The notes beneath the pieces are model-generated. The model did no database searches. It had not been told where the DNA came from and saw only the letters and a list, made by a program, of their open reading frames with translations. Below, piece after piece: positions 6,685-16,691 of a stretch of 64,000 nt of DNA; within the stretch, counting starts at the first letter, position 1; every line of letters begins with the position of its first letter. The position numbers and the translations under genes were made by a program. The stretch is from Streptomyces alboflavus (GTDB lineage Bacteria; Actinomycetota; Actinomycetes; Streptomycetales; Streptomycetaceae), in assembly GCF_000716675.1 (NCBI RefSeq), contig NZ_JNXT01000010.1, positions 62,001 to 126,000 of the forward strand, written 5' to 3'.

Positions 6685-8261
6685 GACTTGCCTCCTGCGA
6701 GGAGCTGCTGGACGGCCGGGTCGGTGAGGCCGAGGAGGGCCGCGGGCCAGAGGCCGGCGAGGACGGTGAGGGCGACGAGCGGGGTCCAGGCGGCGAACTC
6801 GTAGCCCTGGACGTCGGCGAGCCGCGGCGTCTCCTGGGTCTCGGACGTCGGGCCCATGCAGACGCGGCGTACGACGATGAGCATGTACGCGGCCGTGAGC
6901 AGGGTGCCGAACGCGGCGATCGCCATGAACGTGAGGAACGCGGGGCGGCTGAGGTCGTCGGCGGGTTTGAACGCGCCGAACAGTGCGAGCATCTCGCCCC
7001 AGAACCCGGCGAGTCCCGGCAGGCCGAGCGAGGCGACGGCGCCGAAGGCGAGCAGGCCGCCGAGGCGTGGTGCCTTGCCGTAGAGGGCGGCGCCGGACTC
7101 CTTGGCCAGGGTGTCGAGGTCGCTCGTGCCCGTGCGGTCCTTGAGCGCGCCGACCAGGAAGAACAGCAGGCCGGTGATGAGGCCGTGGGCGATGTTGGCG
7201 AAGAGCGCGCCGTTCACGCCGGTCGGCGTCATCGTCGAGATGCCGAGGAGCACGAAACCCATGTGGCCGACGGAGGAGTACGCGATGAGGCGCTTGAGGT
7301 CGCCCTTGGCGCCGGGCCGCGCGAGGGCCAGGCAGGCCAGGGATCCGTAGATGATCCCGACGACGGCGAACGCGGCGAGGTAGGGCGCGAACGTCTCCAT
7401 CCCGTCGGGCGCGATCGGCAGCAGGATCCGGACGAACCCGTATGTACCCATCTTCAGCAGGACACCGGCCAGCAGGACCGAGCCGACGGTGGGCGCGGCG
7501 GTGTGGGCGTCGGGGAGCCAGCTGTGCAGCGGCCACATCGGCGTCTTGACGGCGAGCCCGATCCCGATCGCCAGAACGGCGATGACCTGCACGGATGTAC
7601 TCAGCTGCCGGTCGTTGTCAGTGGCGAGTGCCACCATGTCGAATGTGCCCGCCCTCAGCCCGATGAGGAGCAGGCCGAGCAGCATGACGACGGAGCCGAG
7701 CAGCGTGTAGAGGATGAACTTCCAAGCCGCTTGCGTGCGTTGGGCTCCGCCCCAGCGGGCGATGAGGAAGTACATCGGGATGAGCACCATCTCGAACGCG
7801 AGGAAGAACAGCAGCAGATCGAGGACGGCGAAGGTCGCGAGGGTGCCGGACTCCAGGACGAGGATCAGCGCCACGAATGCCTTGGGGGACGGCCCGGCAG
7901 GCATTTTGAAGTAGCTGTACAGCGCGCAGAGGAAGGTCAGGAGCGCGGTCAGGACCAGCAGGGGGAGGGAGATGCCGTCGATGCCGAGGTGGATGCGCAC
8001 GTCGAGTGCGGGGATCCAGCTGATGTCCGTCGTGGCCTGCATCTTCGACGGGTGGTCGTGGTCGAAGCCGAGCGCGAGGACGATCGCGGCGACGAGGATC
8101 ACGCCGGTCACGGTCACGCCGTGGCGCAGCACGGCCTGGTCGGGGGACTTCCCCTTCAGCCCGGGCGGGGCCGGCAGGAGAGCGGCCGCGGCTCCGACGA
8201 GCGGGCCGACGACGATCAACGCGAGAAGGAACTGCATCACTGACTCACTGATACCGATCAC
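6681..8261 (-). CDS. nuoM2: Complex I subunit M, second copy
   Basis: About 526 residues and 14 helices. The proton-channel residues expected of NuoM are visible: Glu in AFEMVLIPMYFLIARWG, Lys in AVKTPMWPLHSWLPDAH, and Glu in GFWGEMLALF. RLIAYSSVGHMGFVLLG follows the channel Lys helix. The start could be GTG 8261 or ATG 8237 (MQFLLALIVVGPL); neither has a strong ribosome site and the gap to the nuoL2 stop is six bases, so reinitiation is plausible. Overlaps nuoN2 by four bases. Confidence 0.93.
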   Translation of the reverse strand: MIGISESVMQFLLALIVVGPLVGAAAALLPAPPGLKGKSPDQAVLRHGVTVTGVILVAAIVLALGFDHDHPSKMQATTDISWIPALDVRIHLGIDGISLPLLVLTALLTFLCALYSYFKMPAGPSPKAFVALILVLESGTLATFAVLDLLLFFLAFEMVLIPMYFLIARWGGAQRTQAAWKFILYTLLGSVVMLLGLLLIGLRAGTFDMVALATDNDRQLSTSVQVIAVLAIGIGLAVKTPMWPLHSWLPDAHTAAPTVGSVLLAGVLLKMGTYGFVRILLPIAPDGMETFAPYLAAFAVVGIIYGSLACLALARPGAKGDLKRLIAYSSVGHMGFVLLGISTMTPTGVNGALFANIAHGLITGLLFFLVGALKDRTGTSDLDTLAKESGAALYGKAPRLGGLLAFGAVASLGLPGLAGFWGEMLALFGAFKPADDLSRPAFLTFMAIAAFGTLLTAAYMLIVVRRVCMGPTSETQETPRLADVQGYEFAAWTPLVALTVLAGLWPAALLGLTDPAVQQLLAGGKS

Positions 8262-8267
8262 GGCTGC

Positions 8268-10262
8268 TCACGCTCCGGCGGTGGCGACGAGGACGGCGGC
8301 GACCGCCAGGACGACGGTGCCCGCGAGCAGCGCGCTCAGGTAGGTCTGCACGTTGCCGGTCTGCGCGCGGCGGACGGCCGCGCCGAGCCAGCGGGGTGCG
8401 GTGCCTGCGCCGCGTACGTACGTGTCGACGACCTCGCGGTCGAGGAAGCGGACGAGGCGGGCGCCGGCCTGGACGGGGCGGACGAACAGGGCCGCGTAGA
8501 GGGCGTCGAGGTGGAAGCCGACGGCGGCGTGGCGGTGCAGCGGGCCGAGCAGGAGGCGGCCCGGGTCCGCCGGGTCGGGGGCGCTCGCGACGTTCCCATA
8601 GGCCGGGGCGTGCGTGGCGATGGCCTCCGCCTCGACCTGGCCCCCGTCGGCGTCGGGGTGGGCGGCGACCGCGCCGATCGGGACGCGGGCGGCGAGCGCG
8701 GTGGTGTGCCGCCACGCGCCGTACGTGACCAGGGCGCCGACCAGGGCGACGCCCGTGCCGAGGACGGAGGTGGTGAGCGTCGGGGCGAGCTTGTGGCCGT
8801 CGAACCAGTCCGGGAGGACGCCGACGGTCACGCCGAAGGCCAGCGAGGGGACGGCGAGGACCCACAGCACGGCGGTCATGGCGACCGGCTGCCTGCCGTG
8901 GTCCGGTGCTTCGGCTCCCCTGCCCCGGAAGGCGAGCAGCCACAGGCGGGTCGCGTACGCGGCGGTCAGGAGGGCGGCGACCAGGCCCGCGACGAGGACG
9001 ATCCAGCCCGCGGCGGCGGGGGCGGAGTCGGCGTGGCCTGTGGCCGTGTGCTCGGCGGCGCCGAGGACGGCCTCCTTGGAGAAGAAGCCGCTGAAGGGCG
9101 GGATCGCGGCGAGCGCGAGGAGCGCCACGGTCATCGTCCAGTAGGCGTCGGGGACGCGGTCGCGCAGGTCCTTCATGCGGGACATGGCGGCGAGGGAGTT
9201 GGTGCCGGCGGCGTGGATGATCACGCCGGCGGCGAGGAACAGGAGCGCCTTGAAGGCGCCGTGCGACAGGAGGTGGAAGACGGCGGCACCGCGGTCGCCG
9301 ACGGCGAGGGCGCCGGTCATGTAGCCGAGCTGGCCGATCGTCGAGTACGCGAGGACGCGCTTGATGTCGTCCTGGGCGAGCGCGGCGAGGGCCGAGCCCG
9401 CCATGGTCACGGCGGCCATGACGGCGAGGACGACCAGGGCGGCGGCCGAGGCGGCGAAGACCGGGAGGAGCCGGGCGACGAAGTAGACACCGGCGGCGAC
9501 CATCGTCGCGGCGTGGATGAGCGCCGAGACGGGGGTCGGGCCCGCCATCGCGTCGGGAAGCCAGGTGTGCAGCGGGAACTGCGCGGACTTGCCCGCGACG
9601 CCAGCGAGGAGGAGCAGGGCGATGAGGGTGGGGTGGTCCAGGCCGCCCTGCGCGACGGTGGCCAGGATCTCCGTGATCCGGAACGAGCCCGCGTCCACGG
9701 CGAGCGCGAACAGGCCGATCAGGAAGGGGACGTCACCGAGCTTGGTGACCAGGAAGGCCTTCAGGGAGGCGGCGCGGGCCTCGGGCGTCTCCCAGTAGTG
9801 GCCGACGAGGAAGTACGAGCAGATGCCCATGATCTCCCAGCCGACCAGAAGCACCATCAGGTCGCCGGAGTAGACGACGAGCAGCATCGCGGAGGTGAAG
9901 AGGGAGACCAGGGCGGCGTACGAGGGGTAGCGCGGGTCGTCGCGCAGGTAGGCCGTCGAGTAGATCTGCACGCAGGAGGCGACGACGCCGACGAGGACGG
10001 CGACGAGGGCCGCGAAGCCGTCGATGTGCAGGGCGAGGTCGATGGGGACCGAGCCGGTGGGGGTGAGCTGGGTGGCCGCGTCCACGGCCGCGTCGCCGCC
10101 CTGGCGCACGGCCACGACGGCGGCGAGCCCGAGCGAGGTCAGCGCGGGAAGCACCGCGAGCGGCCGGACGAGGCCGGGGACCGTGCGGCCGAGCAGCAGA
10201 CCGGCGACGGCGCCGAGGAACGGCAGGAGGGGGACGAGGACGGCGAGGGTGGTCGTGGTCAC
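8268..10262 (-). CDS. nuoL2: Complex I subunit L, second copy
   Basis: 664 residues. Largest antiporter-like subunit, with the lateral helix expected at the C-terminus. Visible motifs: [17 protein letters not shown] (channel Glu), [35 protein letters not shown] and [19 protein letters not shown] less conserved loop after about residue 500 ([19 protein letters not shown]) is hydrophilic. GTG 10262 overlaps the nuoK2 stop as GTGA. Pumps protons in the membrane arm. Paralogue of 57350-59251. Confidence 0.94.
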   Translation of the reverse strand: MTTTTLAVLVPLLPFLGAVAGLLLGRTVPGLVRPLAVLPALTSLGLAAVVAVRQGGDAAVDAATQLTPTGSVPIDLALHIDGFAALVAVLVGVVASCVQIYSTAYLRDDPRYPSYAALVSLFTSAMLLVVYSGDLMVLLVGWEIMGICSYFLVGHYWETPEARAASLKAFLVTKLGDVPFLIGLFALAVDAGSFRITEILATVAQGGLDHPTLIALLLLAGVAGKSAQFPLHTWLPDAMAGPTPVSALIHAATMVAAGVYFVARLLPVFAASAAALVVLAVMAAVTMAGSALAALAQDDIKRVLAYSTIGQLGYMTGALAVGDRGAAVFHLLSHGAFKALLFLAAGVIIHAAGTNSLAAMSRMKDLRDRVPDAYWTMTVALLALAAIPPFSGFFSKEAVLGAAEHTATGHADSAPAAAGWIVLVAGLVAALLTAAYATRLWLLAFRGRGAEAPDHGRQPVAMTAVLWVLAVPSLAFGVTVGVLPDWFDGHKLAPTLTTSVLGTGVALVGALVTYGAWRHTTALAARVPIGAVAAHPDADGGQVEAEAIATHAPAYGNVASAPDPADPGRLLLGPLHRHAAVGFHLDALYAALFVRPVQAGARLVRFLDREVVDTYVRGAGTAPRWLGAAVRRAQTGNVQTYLSALLAGTVVLAVAAVLVATAGA

Positions 10263-10672
10263 GCGGTGGCCTCAGCCTTCTGCGACGCCCCGGGGGCGGG
10301 CTCGTCGGGTTCCTCGGCGGCGGCGCCCTCCGGGCCGACGCCGTCGCCGTCGCCGCCGTCGTCCGGGCGCTCGGCGGTGTCGCGGAGGTCGTCGACGGCG
10401 GAGGTGCCGCGGTTGCGGTAGACGGCGAGGACGATCGCGAGGCCGATGCCGATCTCGGCGGCGGCGATGGCGATGGTGAACAGGGTCAGGGCCTGGCCGG
10501 AGTGCAGGGTGTCGCGGAGCCAGACGTCGAAGGCGACCAGGTTGAGGTTGACGGCGTTGAGCATCAGCTCGACGGACATCAGGACCAGGATCGCGTTGCG
10601 GCGGGCGAGGACGCCGTAGAGGCCGACGCAGAAGAGGAGGACGGCGAGGACGGCGGGGTAGGCGAGGTGCAT
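10259..10672 (-). CDS. nuoK2: Complex I subunit K, second copy, with extended tail
   Basis: 137 residues. The first 100 are a standard three-helix NuoK ([21 protein letters not shown] with the membrane Glu, then [22 protein letters not shown] with the second Glu). Most NuoK proteins end there, at about 100 residues, as does the other copy here (99). This one has about 37 more residues, acidic and Gly/Ala/Pro-rich. ATG 10672 overlaps the nuoJ2 TGA by one base (TGATG). Confidence 0.92.
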   Translation of the reverse strand: MHLAYPAVLAVLLFCVGLYGVLARRNAILVLMSVELMLNAVNLNLVAFDVWLRDTLHSGQALTLFTIAIAAAEIGIGLAIVLAVYRNRGTSAVDDLRDTAERPDDGGDGDGVGPEGAAAEEPDEPAPGASQKAEATA

Positions 10673-11361
10673 CAGCGGGTCCCCTCCGTCTGGTCCGTCT
10701 GGTCCGTCTGGCCCGTCTGGTCGTTCGGTGCCTTCGGTGCCTTCTGGTCCTTCGGGGCCTTCTGGGCGGCCGGGGTCTTGGGGCCGTTGCGGTTCTGGCG
10801 GCCGTTGGCGTCCGGCTCGTCCTTGGACTTGCGGGACAGCACGATCGCGCCGACGAGGGCGGCGAGCAGCAGGACCGAGAGCGCCTCGAAGGGCAGGACC
10901 CAGTGCCGGAAGAGGATCGAGCCGGTGACGTCGGTGGTGCCCTGGGGCTTGTCCAGCTCGATCCACTGGGTGCGGAAGGCGTCCACGACGACCCAGACCA
11001 GGGCGCCGGCCGCGGCGAGGGCGACGGCGAGCGCGACAGGCCGGTTGCCCGAGTCTGCGTCCGGGGAGCGGCCGATGGGCGCCCTGGTGAGCATCAGGCC
11101 GAAGAGCAGGAGGACGACGACGGAGCCGACGTAGATGAGGACCTGGACCCAGGCGATGAACTCGGCGGTCAGGAGCAGGTACTCGACGGCGAGGCCGCCG
11201 AGCGCGACGACCAGCCAGAGCGCGGCGTGCACGAGCTGGCGGGTGGTGACGGTGATGACCGCGGCGCCCAGGGTGACGAGTCCGACGAGCACGAAGGCGA
11301 TCTCGATGCCGGTCGGGGAGAGGAAGCCCTGGGGGGCGTCGGCGGCGATGGGGAGGTTCAC
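10672..11361 (-). CDS. nuoJ2: Complex I subunit J, second copy, with repetitive tail
   Basis: 229 residues and five helices. The conserved core [20 protein letters not shown] marks the NuoJ third helix with its pi-bulge region. After the last helix there is a tail of about 45 residues, Lys/Gln/Asp-rich, ending [15 protein letters not shown]; its DNA is a run of 9-base repeats (cgtctggtc, 10687-10723). GTG 11361 overlaps the nuoI2 stop as GTGA and has GGAGGGGG upstream. Confidence 0.92.
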   Translation of the reverse strand: MNLPIAADAPQGFLSPTGIEIAFVLVGLVTLGAAVITVTTRQLVHAALWLVVALGGLAVEYLLLTAEFIAWVQVLIYVGSVVVLLLFGLMLTRAPIGRSPDADSGNRPVALAVALAAAGALVWVVVDAFRTQWIELDKPQGTTDVTGSILFRHWVLPFEALSVLLLAALVGAIVLSRKSKDEPDANGRQNRNGPKTPAAQKAPKDQKAPKAPNDQTGQTDQTDQTEGTR

Positions 11362-11960
11362 GCGTCCCCCTCCGGCCTGGCCTCGGGGGCCGGCTCCGGC
11401 GCCGGCTCGGCGGCCTGGTCCGCGGCCAGTTTCTCGGCCTCGGCGGCCAGCTTGTCGGCGGCCTTGCGGGCGGCGGCGAGTTCCTTCGGCTCCTCGGCGG
11501 CCGGGTCGAGCGCGGGCGGGGCGGGGACCGTCCACATCCACTCGCGGAGCTTGTCGCGCTCGTGGGTGAGTTCGTGGATGTCGGTCTCGGCGTACTCGAA
11601 CTCCGGGGACCAGAACAGCGCGTCGAAGGGGCACACCTCGATGCAGATGCCGCAGTACATGCAGAGGGAGAAGTCGATGGCGAAGCGGTCGAGGACGTTG
11701 CGGCTGCGCTCGCGGCCGCCGGGCGCGGCGGCCGGGACCGTCTCCTTGTGGGAGTCGATGTAGATGCACCAGTCCGGGCACTCTCGGGCGCACAGCATGC
11801 AGACCGTGCAGTTCTCCTCGAACAGGCCGATGACGCCCCGGGTGCGGGGCGGCAGTTCGGGCTGCACGTCGGGGTACTGCTCGGTGACGGTCTTCTTCGT
11901 CATCGTGCGGAGGGTGACGGCTAGGCCCTTGGCGAGGCCTGACCCAGGTACCGGGGGCAT
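11358..11960 (-). CDS. nuoI2: Complex I subunit I, second copy (two [4Fe-4S] ferredoxin domains)
   Basis: 200 residues. Two canonical cluster motifs are intact: [12 protein letters not shown] and [12 protein letters not shown], ligating clusters N6a and N6b that pass electrons to NuoB. Residues after about 140 form a charged Ala/Glu/Pro tail that the other NuoI (60453-61181) lacks in this form. Because this set has no E, F or G subunit, NuoI2 is the outermost iron-sulfur protein and is the probable docking point for a different donor such as ferredoxin. ATG 11960 overlaps the nuoH2 stop by one base. Confidence 0.93.
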   Translation of the reverse strand: MPPVPGSGLAKGLAVTLRTMTKKTVTEQYPDVQPELPPRTRGVIGLFEENCTVCMLCARECPDWCIYIDSHKETVPAAAPGGRERSRNVLDRFAIDFSLCMYCGICIEVCPFDALFWSPEFEYAETDIHELTHERDKLREWMWTVPAPPALDPAAEEPKELAAARKAADKLAAEAEKLAADQAAEPAPEPAPEARPEGDA

Positions 11961-12928
11961 CAGTTGATCGCCACCTTCACGATTCCGGTGAGCGCGATCT
12001 GCGCGAGGGCGAGCGGGACGAGGAGGACCCAGGCGAGCTTCTGGAGCTGGTCCTCACGGAGCCGGGGGTAGGTGACGCGCAGCCAGATCACGACGAACGC
12101 GAGGACGGCCGTCTTCAGGAGCGTCCACACCCAGCCGAGCCCGTCGGCGCCCCACGGGCCGTGCCAGCCGCCCAGGAACAGGACGGTGGTCAGGCCGCAC
12201 AGGACGACGATCCCGGCGTACTCGGCGAGCAGGAAGAGGGCGAAGCGCAGGCCCGTGTACTCGGTGTACGCGCCGAAGATGATCTCGGAGTCGGCGACCG
12301 GCATGTCGAAGGGCGGGCGCTGGAGCTCGGCGAGCCCGGCGACGAAGAAGACGATCGCGCCGACGATCTGCCAGGGCAGCCACCACCACTCGAAGGCGTC
12401 CACGATGCCGGGCAGCGAGACCGTGCCCGCGGCCATCGCCACGGACGCGGCGGCGAGCAGCATCGGCAGCTCGTACGCGAGGAGCTGGGCCGCGGTACGC
12501 AGGCCGCCGAGGAGGGAGAACTTGTTGGCCGACGCCCAGCCCGCCATCAGGGAGCCGAGGACGCCGACGCCCATGACGGCGAGCACGAAGAAGACGCCCG
12601 CGTCGACGACCTGCCCGACGGCGCCCTCGCCGGGGCCGATCGGGATGGCGAGGAGCACGAGCAGGTACGGCAGCAGGGCCACGGCCGGGGCGAGCTGGAA
12701 GACCCGGCGGTCGGCGTCGGCCGGGACGACGTCTTCCTTCTGGGCGAACTTGACGCCGTCGGCGACGAGTTGGGCCCAGCCGTGGAAGCCGCCCGCGTAC
12801 ATGGGGCCGAGGCGGCCCTGCATGTGGGCCATCACCTTGTGTTCGGTCTGGCCGATGATCAGGGGGAACGTCAGGAAGACGACGAAGACGACGAGGAGTC
12901 GCAGCGTGACGTCGAGGGCGTCGTTCAC
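11960..12928 (-). CDS. nuoH2: Complex I subunit H, second copy
   Basis: 322 residues, eight helices. NuoH forms the quinone entry channel at the join of the two arms. Visible motifs: [20 protein letters not shown] (canonical RxGPN...GxxQ..ADG, here with Met-Tyr instead of Asn-Arg), VKFAQKED, and [20 protein letters not shown] with its acidic loop. The substitutions relative to the other NuoH ([19 protein letters not shown]) lie in the quinone-channel loop. ATG 12928 overlaps the nuoC2 stop as ATGA. Confidence 0.92.
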   Translation of the reverse strand: MNDALDVTLRLLVVFVVFLTFPLIIGQTEHKVMAHMQGRLGPMYAGGFHGWAQLVADGVKFAQKEDVVPADADRRVFQLAPAVALLPYLLVLLAIPIGPGEGAVGQVVDAGVFFVLAVMGVGVLGSLMAGWASANKFSLLGGLRTAAQLLAYELPMLLAAASVAMAAGTVSLPGIVDAFEWWWLPWQIVGAIVFFVAGLAELQRPPFDMPVADSEIIFGAYTEYTGLRFALFLLAEYAGIVVLCGLTTVLFLGGWHGPWGADGLGWVWTLLKTAVLAFVVIWLRVTYPRLREDQLQKLAWVLLVPLALAQIALTGIVKVAIN

Positions 12929-14064
12929 TGCGGGCCTCCTGGGCGGGTGTCAGGGTCGTCGGGGGCGTCGGGGGCGTCGGGAGTTTTCGGAGCCTCGGGT
13001 TTCGGCGGCTGCGCAGCTTCCGGCGCGGCGTCCGCTGCCTTCGGTGCGGCCTCCGGTACCTCCGGCGCAGCCTCCGGTGCCTCCGGTACCTCCGGCGCGG
13101 TCTCCGGCGTGGCCTCCGTCGAGGCCTCGTCGAACGCCGGGCGCGCGTTGTGCCACGGGGCCTCGTCCTTCGCCTTCGGGGGCCGCGCGGCCTCCGTGGC
13201 CGGGGTCGCCGGAGCAGCCGGGGTCGCCGGAGCAGCCGGGCTCGCCGGAGCAGCCGGGTTCGCCGGAGCCGCTGCCTCCCCCTCGGGCGCCGCCGCGCCC
13301 TCCGCCCGCTGCGAGGCCGACCCCTGCGACACACTGCGTGCCCGCCGGGCCGGAGCCGGAGCCGCCTCCGTCTCCGCCTGGCTCGCGGACCCCTCGCCCG
13401 CGGTCCGCGCGCGCCGGGCCGGGCGCTCGCCCGCGGCGCGCCCCGCCGCACCGCCCGCGGCCCGCCCCGCCCCACGCGCGGGCCGTGCCGGAGCGGCCGG
13501 AAGCTGCCCCTTCAGCGGGCCCCACTCGTTGGGGTCGGGCACGCCCGGCGGCAGCATCTGCCGCCGCTTGGGCCCACCGTGCTCGGATTCCCCCGGCTCC
13601 TTGGCTCCCGGCCACGCCTTCGCGACCCGCGCCGCGAGCACGAAGTCCTTGCGCAGCGGGTGGCCCTCGAAGCCCTCGGGAAGCAGCAGCGGTACGAGAT
13701 GGGGGTGGCCCTCGAAGCCGACGCCGAACATCTCGTGGGTCTCGCGCTCGTGCCAGGCCGCGCCCGCGTAGACGTCGACGGCGGTCGGCAGGACGGGCGC
13801 CTCGTGCGGCACGGTCGTGCGGACGAGCAGCCGCCGCACCGGGGACAGGGCGACGACGTGGGCGGACACGCGGAATCCGGTGCCCGGTTCGTCGACGGCG
13901 CTGAGCCAGTCGAAGTAGGTGCAGCCGAGGTCGTCGCGGGCGGTGCGCAGGGCGTCGAGCCAGGTGGCCACGGGCACGTCCACCGTCAGGACCTCGTACG
14001 ACTCCTCGGCGCTCGCCTCCGCGCCGAACAGCTCCTCGACGGGAGCGGGCAGCCAGCCGGTCAT
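12925..14064 (-). CDS. nuoC2: Complex I subunit C-like (30 kDa), with long disordered tail
   Basis: 379 residues. Residues 1-150 are a 30-kDa subunit domain with the signature [17 protein letters not shown] and [12 protein letters not shown] (about 105-141). Residues from about 190 to the end are low complexity, rich in Ala, Pro and Glu, with [20 protein letters not shown] and repeated [14 protein letters not shown]. Normal NuoC is 180-250 residues. No NuoD (49 kDa) domain is fused or encoded next to it, although C and D normally sit together. ATG 14064 overlaps the nuoB2 stop as ATGA. Confidence 0.88.
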   Translation of the reverse strand: MTGWLPAPVEELFGAEASAEESYEVLTVDVPVATWLDALRTARDDLGCTYFDWLSAVDEPGTGFRVSAHVVALSPVRRLLVRTTVPHEAPVLPTAVDVYAGAAWHERETHEMFGVGFEGHPHLVPLLLPEGFEGHPLRKDFVLAARVAKAWPGAKEPGESEHGGPKRRQMLPPGVPDPNEWGPLKGQLPAAPARPARGAGRAAGGAAGRAAGERPARRARTAGEGSASQAETEAAPAPARRARSVSQGSASQRAEGAAAPEGEAAAPANPAAPASPAAPATPAAPATPATEAARPPKAKDEAPWHNARPAFDEASTEATPETAPEVPEAPEAAPEVPEAAPKAADAAPEAAQPPKPEAPKTPDAPDAPDDPDTRPGGPQ

Positions 14065-14687
14065 CCGGCGTCCTCCCCCGTCACCGGCGCCGCGCCCGGC
14101 GCGGGCGGCGGGACCAGGCCGCTCTGCAGCGCCGCCGTGGACGGCCGCGTCCCGTTCGCTCCGTAGCGCTCGCCGAGCGACTCGCGGGCGATCTTCTCCT
14201 GGAGCTTGAGGATGCCCTGGAGCAGCGCCTCCGGGCGCGGCGGGCATCCGGGAACGTAGACGTCGACGGGGATGATCTGGTCGACGCCCTTGGTGACGGA
14301 GTACGAGTCCCAGTACGGGCCGCCGCAGTTGGAGCAGGCGCCGAAGGAGATGACGTACTTGGGCTCGGGCATCTGCTCGTACAGACGCTTCACGGCGGGC
14401 GCCATCTTGTCGGTGACCGTGCCGGAGACGACCATCAGGTCGGCCTGGCGCGGGCCCGGTGCGAACGGGATCACGCCGAGGCGGATGAAGTCGTGCCGGG
14501 CCATGGACGCCGCGATGAACTCGATGGCGCAGCAGGCGAGGCCGAAGTTGAAGACCCACAGGCTGTAGCGGCGGCCCCAGTTGAGGACCACCTTCATCGG
14601 CTCGGGGGCGAGGCGGGACAGGACGCCAAGCCGCTTCGGCTCCGGGAGGAGCACGGGCTCCGCCGCGGGCTCCTGGTTCACGTCCAT
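14061..14687 (-). CDS. nuoB2: Complex I subunit B, second copy
   Basis: 208 residues. NuoB carries cluster N2, the last redox centre before quinone. All four cysteine ligands are present: the tandem pair in [10 protein letters not shown], one in [13 protein letters not shown] and one in [12 protein letters not shown]. The N-terminal 30 residues are variable and hydrophilic. Start ATG 14687 lies ten bases inside the end of nuoA2. Intact cluster ligands argue that this paralogous complex is redox-active and not a remnant. Confidence 0.93.
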   Translation of the reverse strand: MDVNQEPAAEPVLLPEPKRLGVLSRLAPEPMKVVLNWGRRYSLWVFNFGLACCAIEFIAASMARHDFIRLGVIPFAPGPRQADLMVVSGTVTDKMAPAVKRLYEQMPEPKYVISFGACSNCGGPYWDSYSVTKGVDQIIPVDVYVPGCPPRPEALLQGILKLQEKIARESLGERYGANGTRPSTAALQSGLVPPPAPGAAPVTGEDAG

Positions 14688-15079
14688 GTGAGGACGCCCT
14701 TCTTGTATGCGTACAGCAGGCCCACGGCCAGGAAGCCGAGGAAGATGAACATCTCGACGAGGGTCGCGGCGCCGTATCCGGGCGCGGCGAAGACCGTCGC
14801 CCACGGGAAGAGGAAGATCGAGTCGACGGCGAAGATGACGTAGAGGAACGCGTAGACGTAGTAGCGGACCTGGGTGTGGGCCCAGCCGTCGCCGACCGGG
14901 TCGACGCCGCATTCGTAGGTGAGCAGTTTCTCCGGGGTCGGTACGACCGGCCGCAGGAGCCGGCCCGCACCGAAGGCCACGGCGACGAACAGCACGCCCA
15001 CGACGGCGAGCAGCCCGACGACGGAGTACGACTCGAAGTAGCTCGCCGCGACGTCCGTGCGGTGCGTCGTCACTGGCAC
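14678..15079 (-). CDS. nuoA2: Complex I subunit A, second copy
   Basis: 133 residues with three helices. NuoA signature is present: [20 protein letters not shown] followed by [23 protein letters not shown]. The start is GTG 15079 (GAGGGG five bases upstream) or GTG 15073 (GAGG five bases upstream). First gene of the ten-gene operon; the promoter must lie in 15080-15340, shared with the divergent sensor kinase. Confidence 0.93.
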   Translation of the reverse strand: MPVTTHRTDVAASYFESYSVVGLLAVVGVLFVAVAFGAGRLLRPVVPTPEKLLTYECGVDPVGDGWAHTQVRYYVYAFLYVIFAVDSIFLFPWATVFAAPGYGAATLVEMFIFLGFLAVGLLYAYKKGVLTWT

Positions 15080-15340
15080 CTCAGCCCCTCACTCCCGAAA
15101 CTCACGCGTGTCTCGCTCACGTCTCACCCGTGTCTCGTCCGATTCGCCGTCACAGCGGGTCAACGGAGCAGCTTGCCGTCACGTCCGTTCGACGATCTGT
15201 ACGCACGGGAGTCTAGGGCCTGCTAAAGGAGAGGTAAGCAGACCGTCACGGCCAAGCATGGGCGGGGTGGGGTTAACCACAGTGCGATCCGGCGGTCCCC
15301 CTCATGGCGCGAGCGCGGCGAGCCGGGCACCCTTTGCGGT
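15080..15340. promoter_or_regulatory. Divergent promoter region between nuoA2 and sensor kinase
   Basis: A 261-base gap between divergent starts. I see short repeats of the type cccgtgtctcg near 15100-15140 but no convincing Rex-type site (TGTGAAC..TTCACA) and no confident -10/-35 pair. It must contain the start signals for both the nuo2 operon and the kinase genes. Confidence 0.5.
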
Positions 15341-16525
15341 ATGACCGCAAGCACCACGCCTTCGGAAGCCCCACCAGAGGGCCCGCCGCCTGCCCGTTTC
15401 GCCTATGACGTGCACACCTGGAAGGAGATCGCGCATCTCCTGGTGAACCTGCCGATCGGGATCGCCGGTTTTGTGTACGTGGTGGCGGCGCTGGGCATAG
15501 GCGGCGTCCTCTCGGTGACGGTGATCGGTCTGCCGCTGCTCGCGTTCGCGCTGTTCGGCGCGCGGCTGCTCGGCAAGGCGGAGCGCTGGCGGGCGCGGCT
15601 GCTTCTCGGTGTCCGGATCGAGGAGCCGAGCCCGATGCCGTCGCCTTCGCGGCGCGGCGGCAGCTTCCTCAACTGGCTCTGGTCCACGCTCAAGGACCCG
15701 GTGGGCTGGCGCACGATGCTGTACTGCTTCATCCGGCTGCCGTGGGCCGTGGTGACGTTCACGGTCATGTCCGTCGGGGTGTTCGTGCTGTGGCCGATTC
15801 TGCCCTTCATCGCGCGCCTGCTCGCCAACGCCGACCGGGCGATGGTGCGGGGCCTGCTGTCGCGCTCCGACGAACTGGAGCGGCGCATCGCCGAACTGGA
15901 GTCGGACCGGGGGGTCGTCGTGGACACCGCGGCGGCCGACCTGCGGCGCATCGAGCGCGATCTGCACGACGGCGCGCAGGCGCGTCTCGTGGCGCTCGCG
16001 ATGGGGCTCGGCCTCGCCAAGGAGAAGCTCCTGGAGGACCCGGAAGCGGCGGCGGCGATGGTCGGCGAGGCGCACGGCGAGGTGAAGCTGGCCCTCCAGG
16101 AGCTGCGGGACCTGGCGCGCGGCATCCACCCGGCCGTCCTCACCGACCGCGGCCTGGACGCGGCCCTGTCGTCGGTCGCCTCCCGGTGCACGGTGCCGGT
16201 GAAGGTGACGGCCGACCTGCCGACGCGCCCGGCCGCCGCGATCGAGGGCATCGCGTACTTCACCGTCTCCGAACTCCTGCAGAACGTGAGCAAGCACAGC
16301 GGGGCGCGGACCGCGAGCGTCGAGGTGTGGCGCTCCGACCAGCGCCTGTTGATACAGGTGTGGGACGACGGCCACGGCGGCGCCAGCCTGGACGGCGGCA
16401 GCGGCATGGCGGGCCTCGCGGACCGGCTCGGCGCGGTGGACGGCCTGTTCATCATCGACTCGCCCACGGGCGGGCCGACGACGATCACGGCGGAGCTGCC
16501 GTGGCGCGACCGGAGCGCGGACTGA
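15341..16525 (+). CDS. NarL-family sensor histidine kinase
   Basis: 394 residues. An N-terminal putative sensor region with four membrane segments (about 33-77 and 125-160) is followed by a HisKA_3 dimerization domain with phospho-accepting His209 in RRIERDLHDGAQARL, then a HATPase domain with N box LLQNVSKHSG and G box DDGHGGA. It phosphorylates a NarL/LuxR-type regulator, most likely the one at 18402. The start ATG has a plausible context (TGCGGT upstream, no strong ribosome site). The C-terminal 220 residues are nearly the same as in the next gene, so the pair arose by duplication. Signal unknown; position between nuo2 and kor suggests redox or respiratory control. Confidence 0.9.
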   Translation: MTASTTPSEAPPEGPPPARFAYDVHTWKEIAHLLVNLPIGIAGFVYVVAALGIGGVLSVTVIGLPLLAFALFGARLLGKAERWRARLLLGVRIEEPSPMPSPSRRGGSFLNWLWSTLKDPVGWRTMLYCFIRLPWAVVTFTVMSVGVFVLWPILPFIARLLANADRAMVRGLLSRSDELERRIAELESDRGVVVDTAAADLRRIERDLHDGAQARLVALAMGLGLAKEKLLEDPEAAAAMVGEAHGEVKLALQELRDLARGIHPAVLTDRGLDAALSSVASRCTVPVKVTADLPTRPAAAIEGIAYFTVSELLQNVSKHSGARTASVEVWRSDQRLLIQVWDDGHGGASLDGGSGMAGLADRLGAVDGLFIIDSPTGGPTTITAELPWRDRSAD

Positions 16526-16691
16526 GGGCCCTTCCGGGTGCCACGCTCCCCCGCGAGGTAGGGAAAACCCCCCGCTCAAGACGCCGACCCACTCCATGGT
16601 CGCGACCGGGCGCCGGAGCGCACTCTGGGGTTACGACAAGGGGAAGCTCACGCGGGGCAGGCAAGAACCCGCGCGGGGACGAGCAGAACGG

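Noticed and set aside
5146..7536. NuoN2 starting far upstream inside nuoM2 (796 codons)
   Set aside because: The extra N-terminal part is Arg/Pro-rich antisense-like sequence. GTG 6684 has AGGAGG and the usual GTGA overlap.
8511..10421. A 636-codon plus-strand frame
   Set aside because: Antisense to nuoL2 and nuoK2. The protein is Asp/Glu/Gly/Arg repetitive with no domain.
12925..14064. NuoC2 as a NuoCD fusion
   Set aside because: Length would fit a fusion, but the extra residues are low complexity and lack any 49-kDa subunit motif, so nuoD is truly missing here.
15080..15340. A Rex redox-repressor site in the nuoA2 promoter
   Set aside because: I looked for TGTGAAC-N-TTCACA-like symmetry and found none in the gap.
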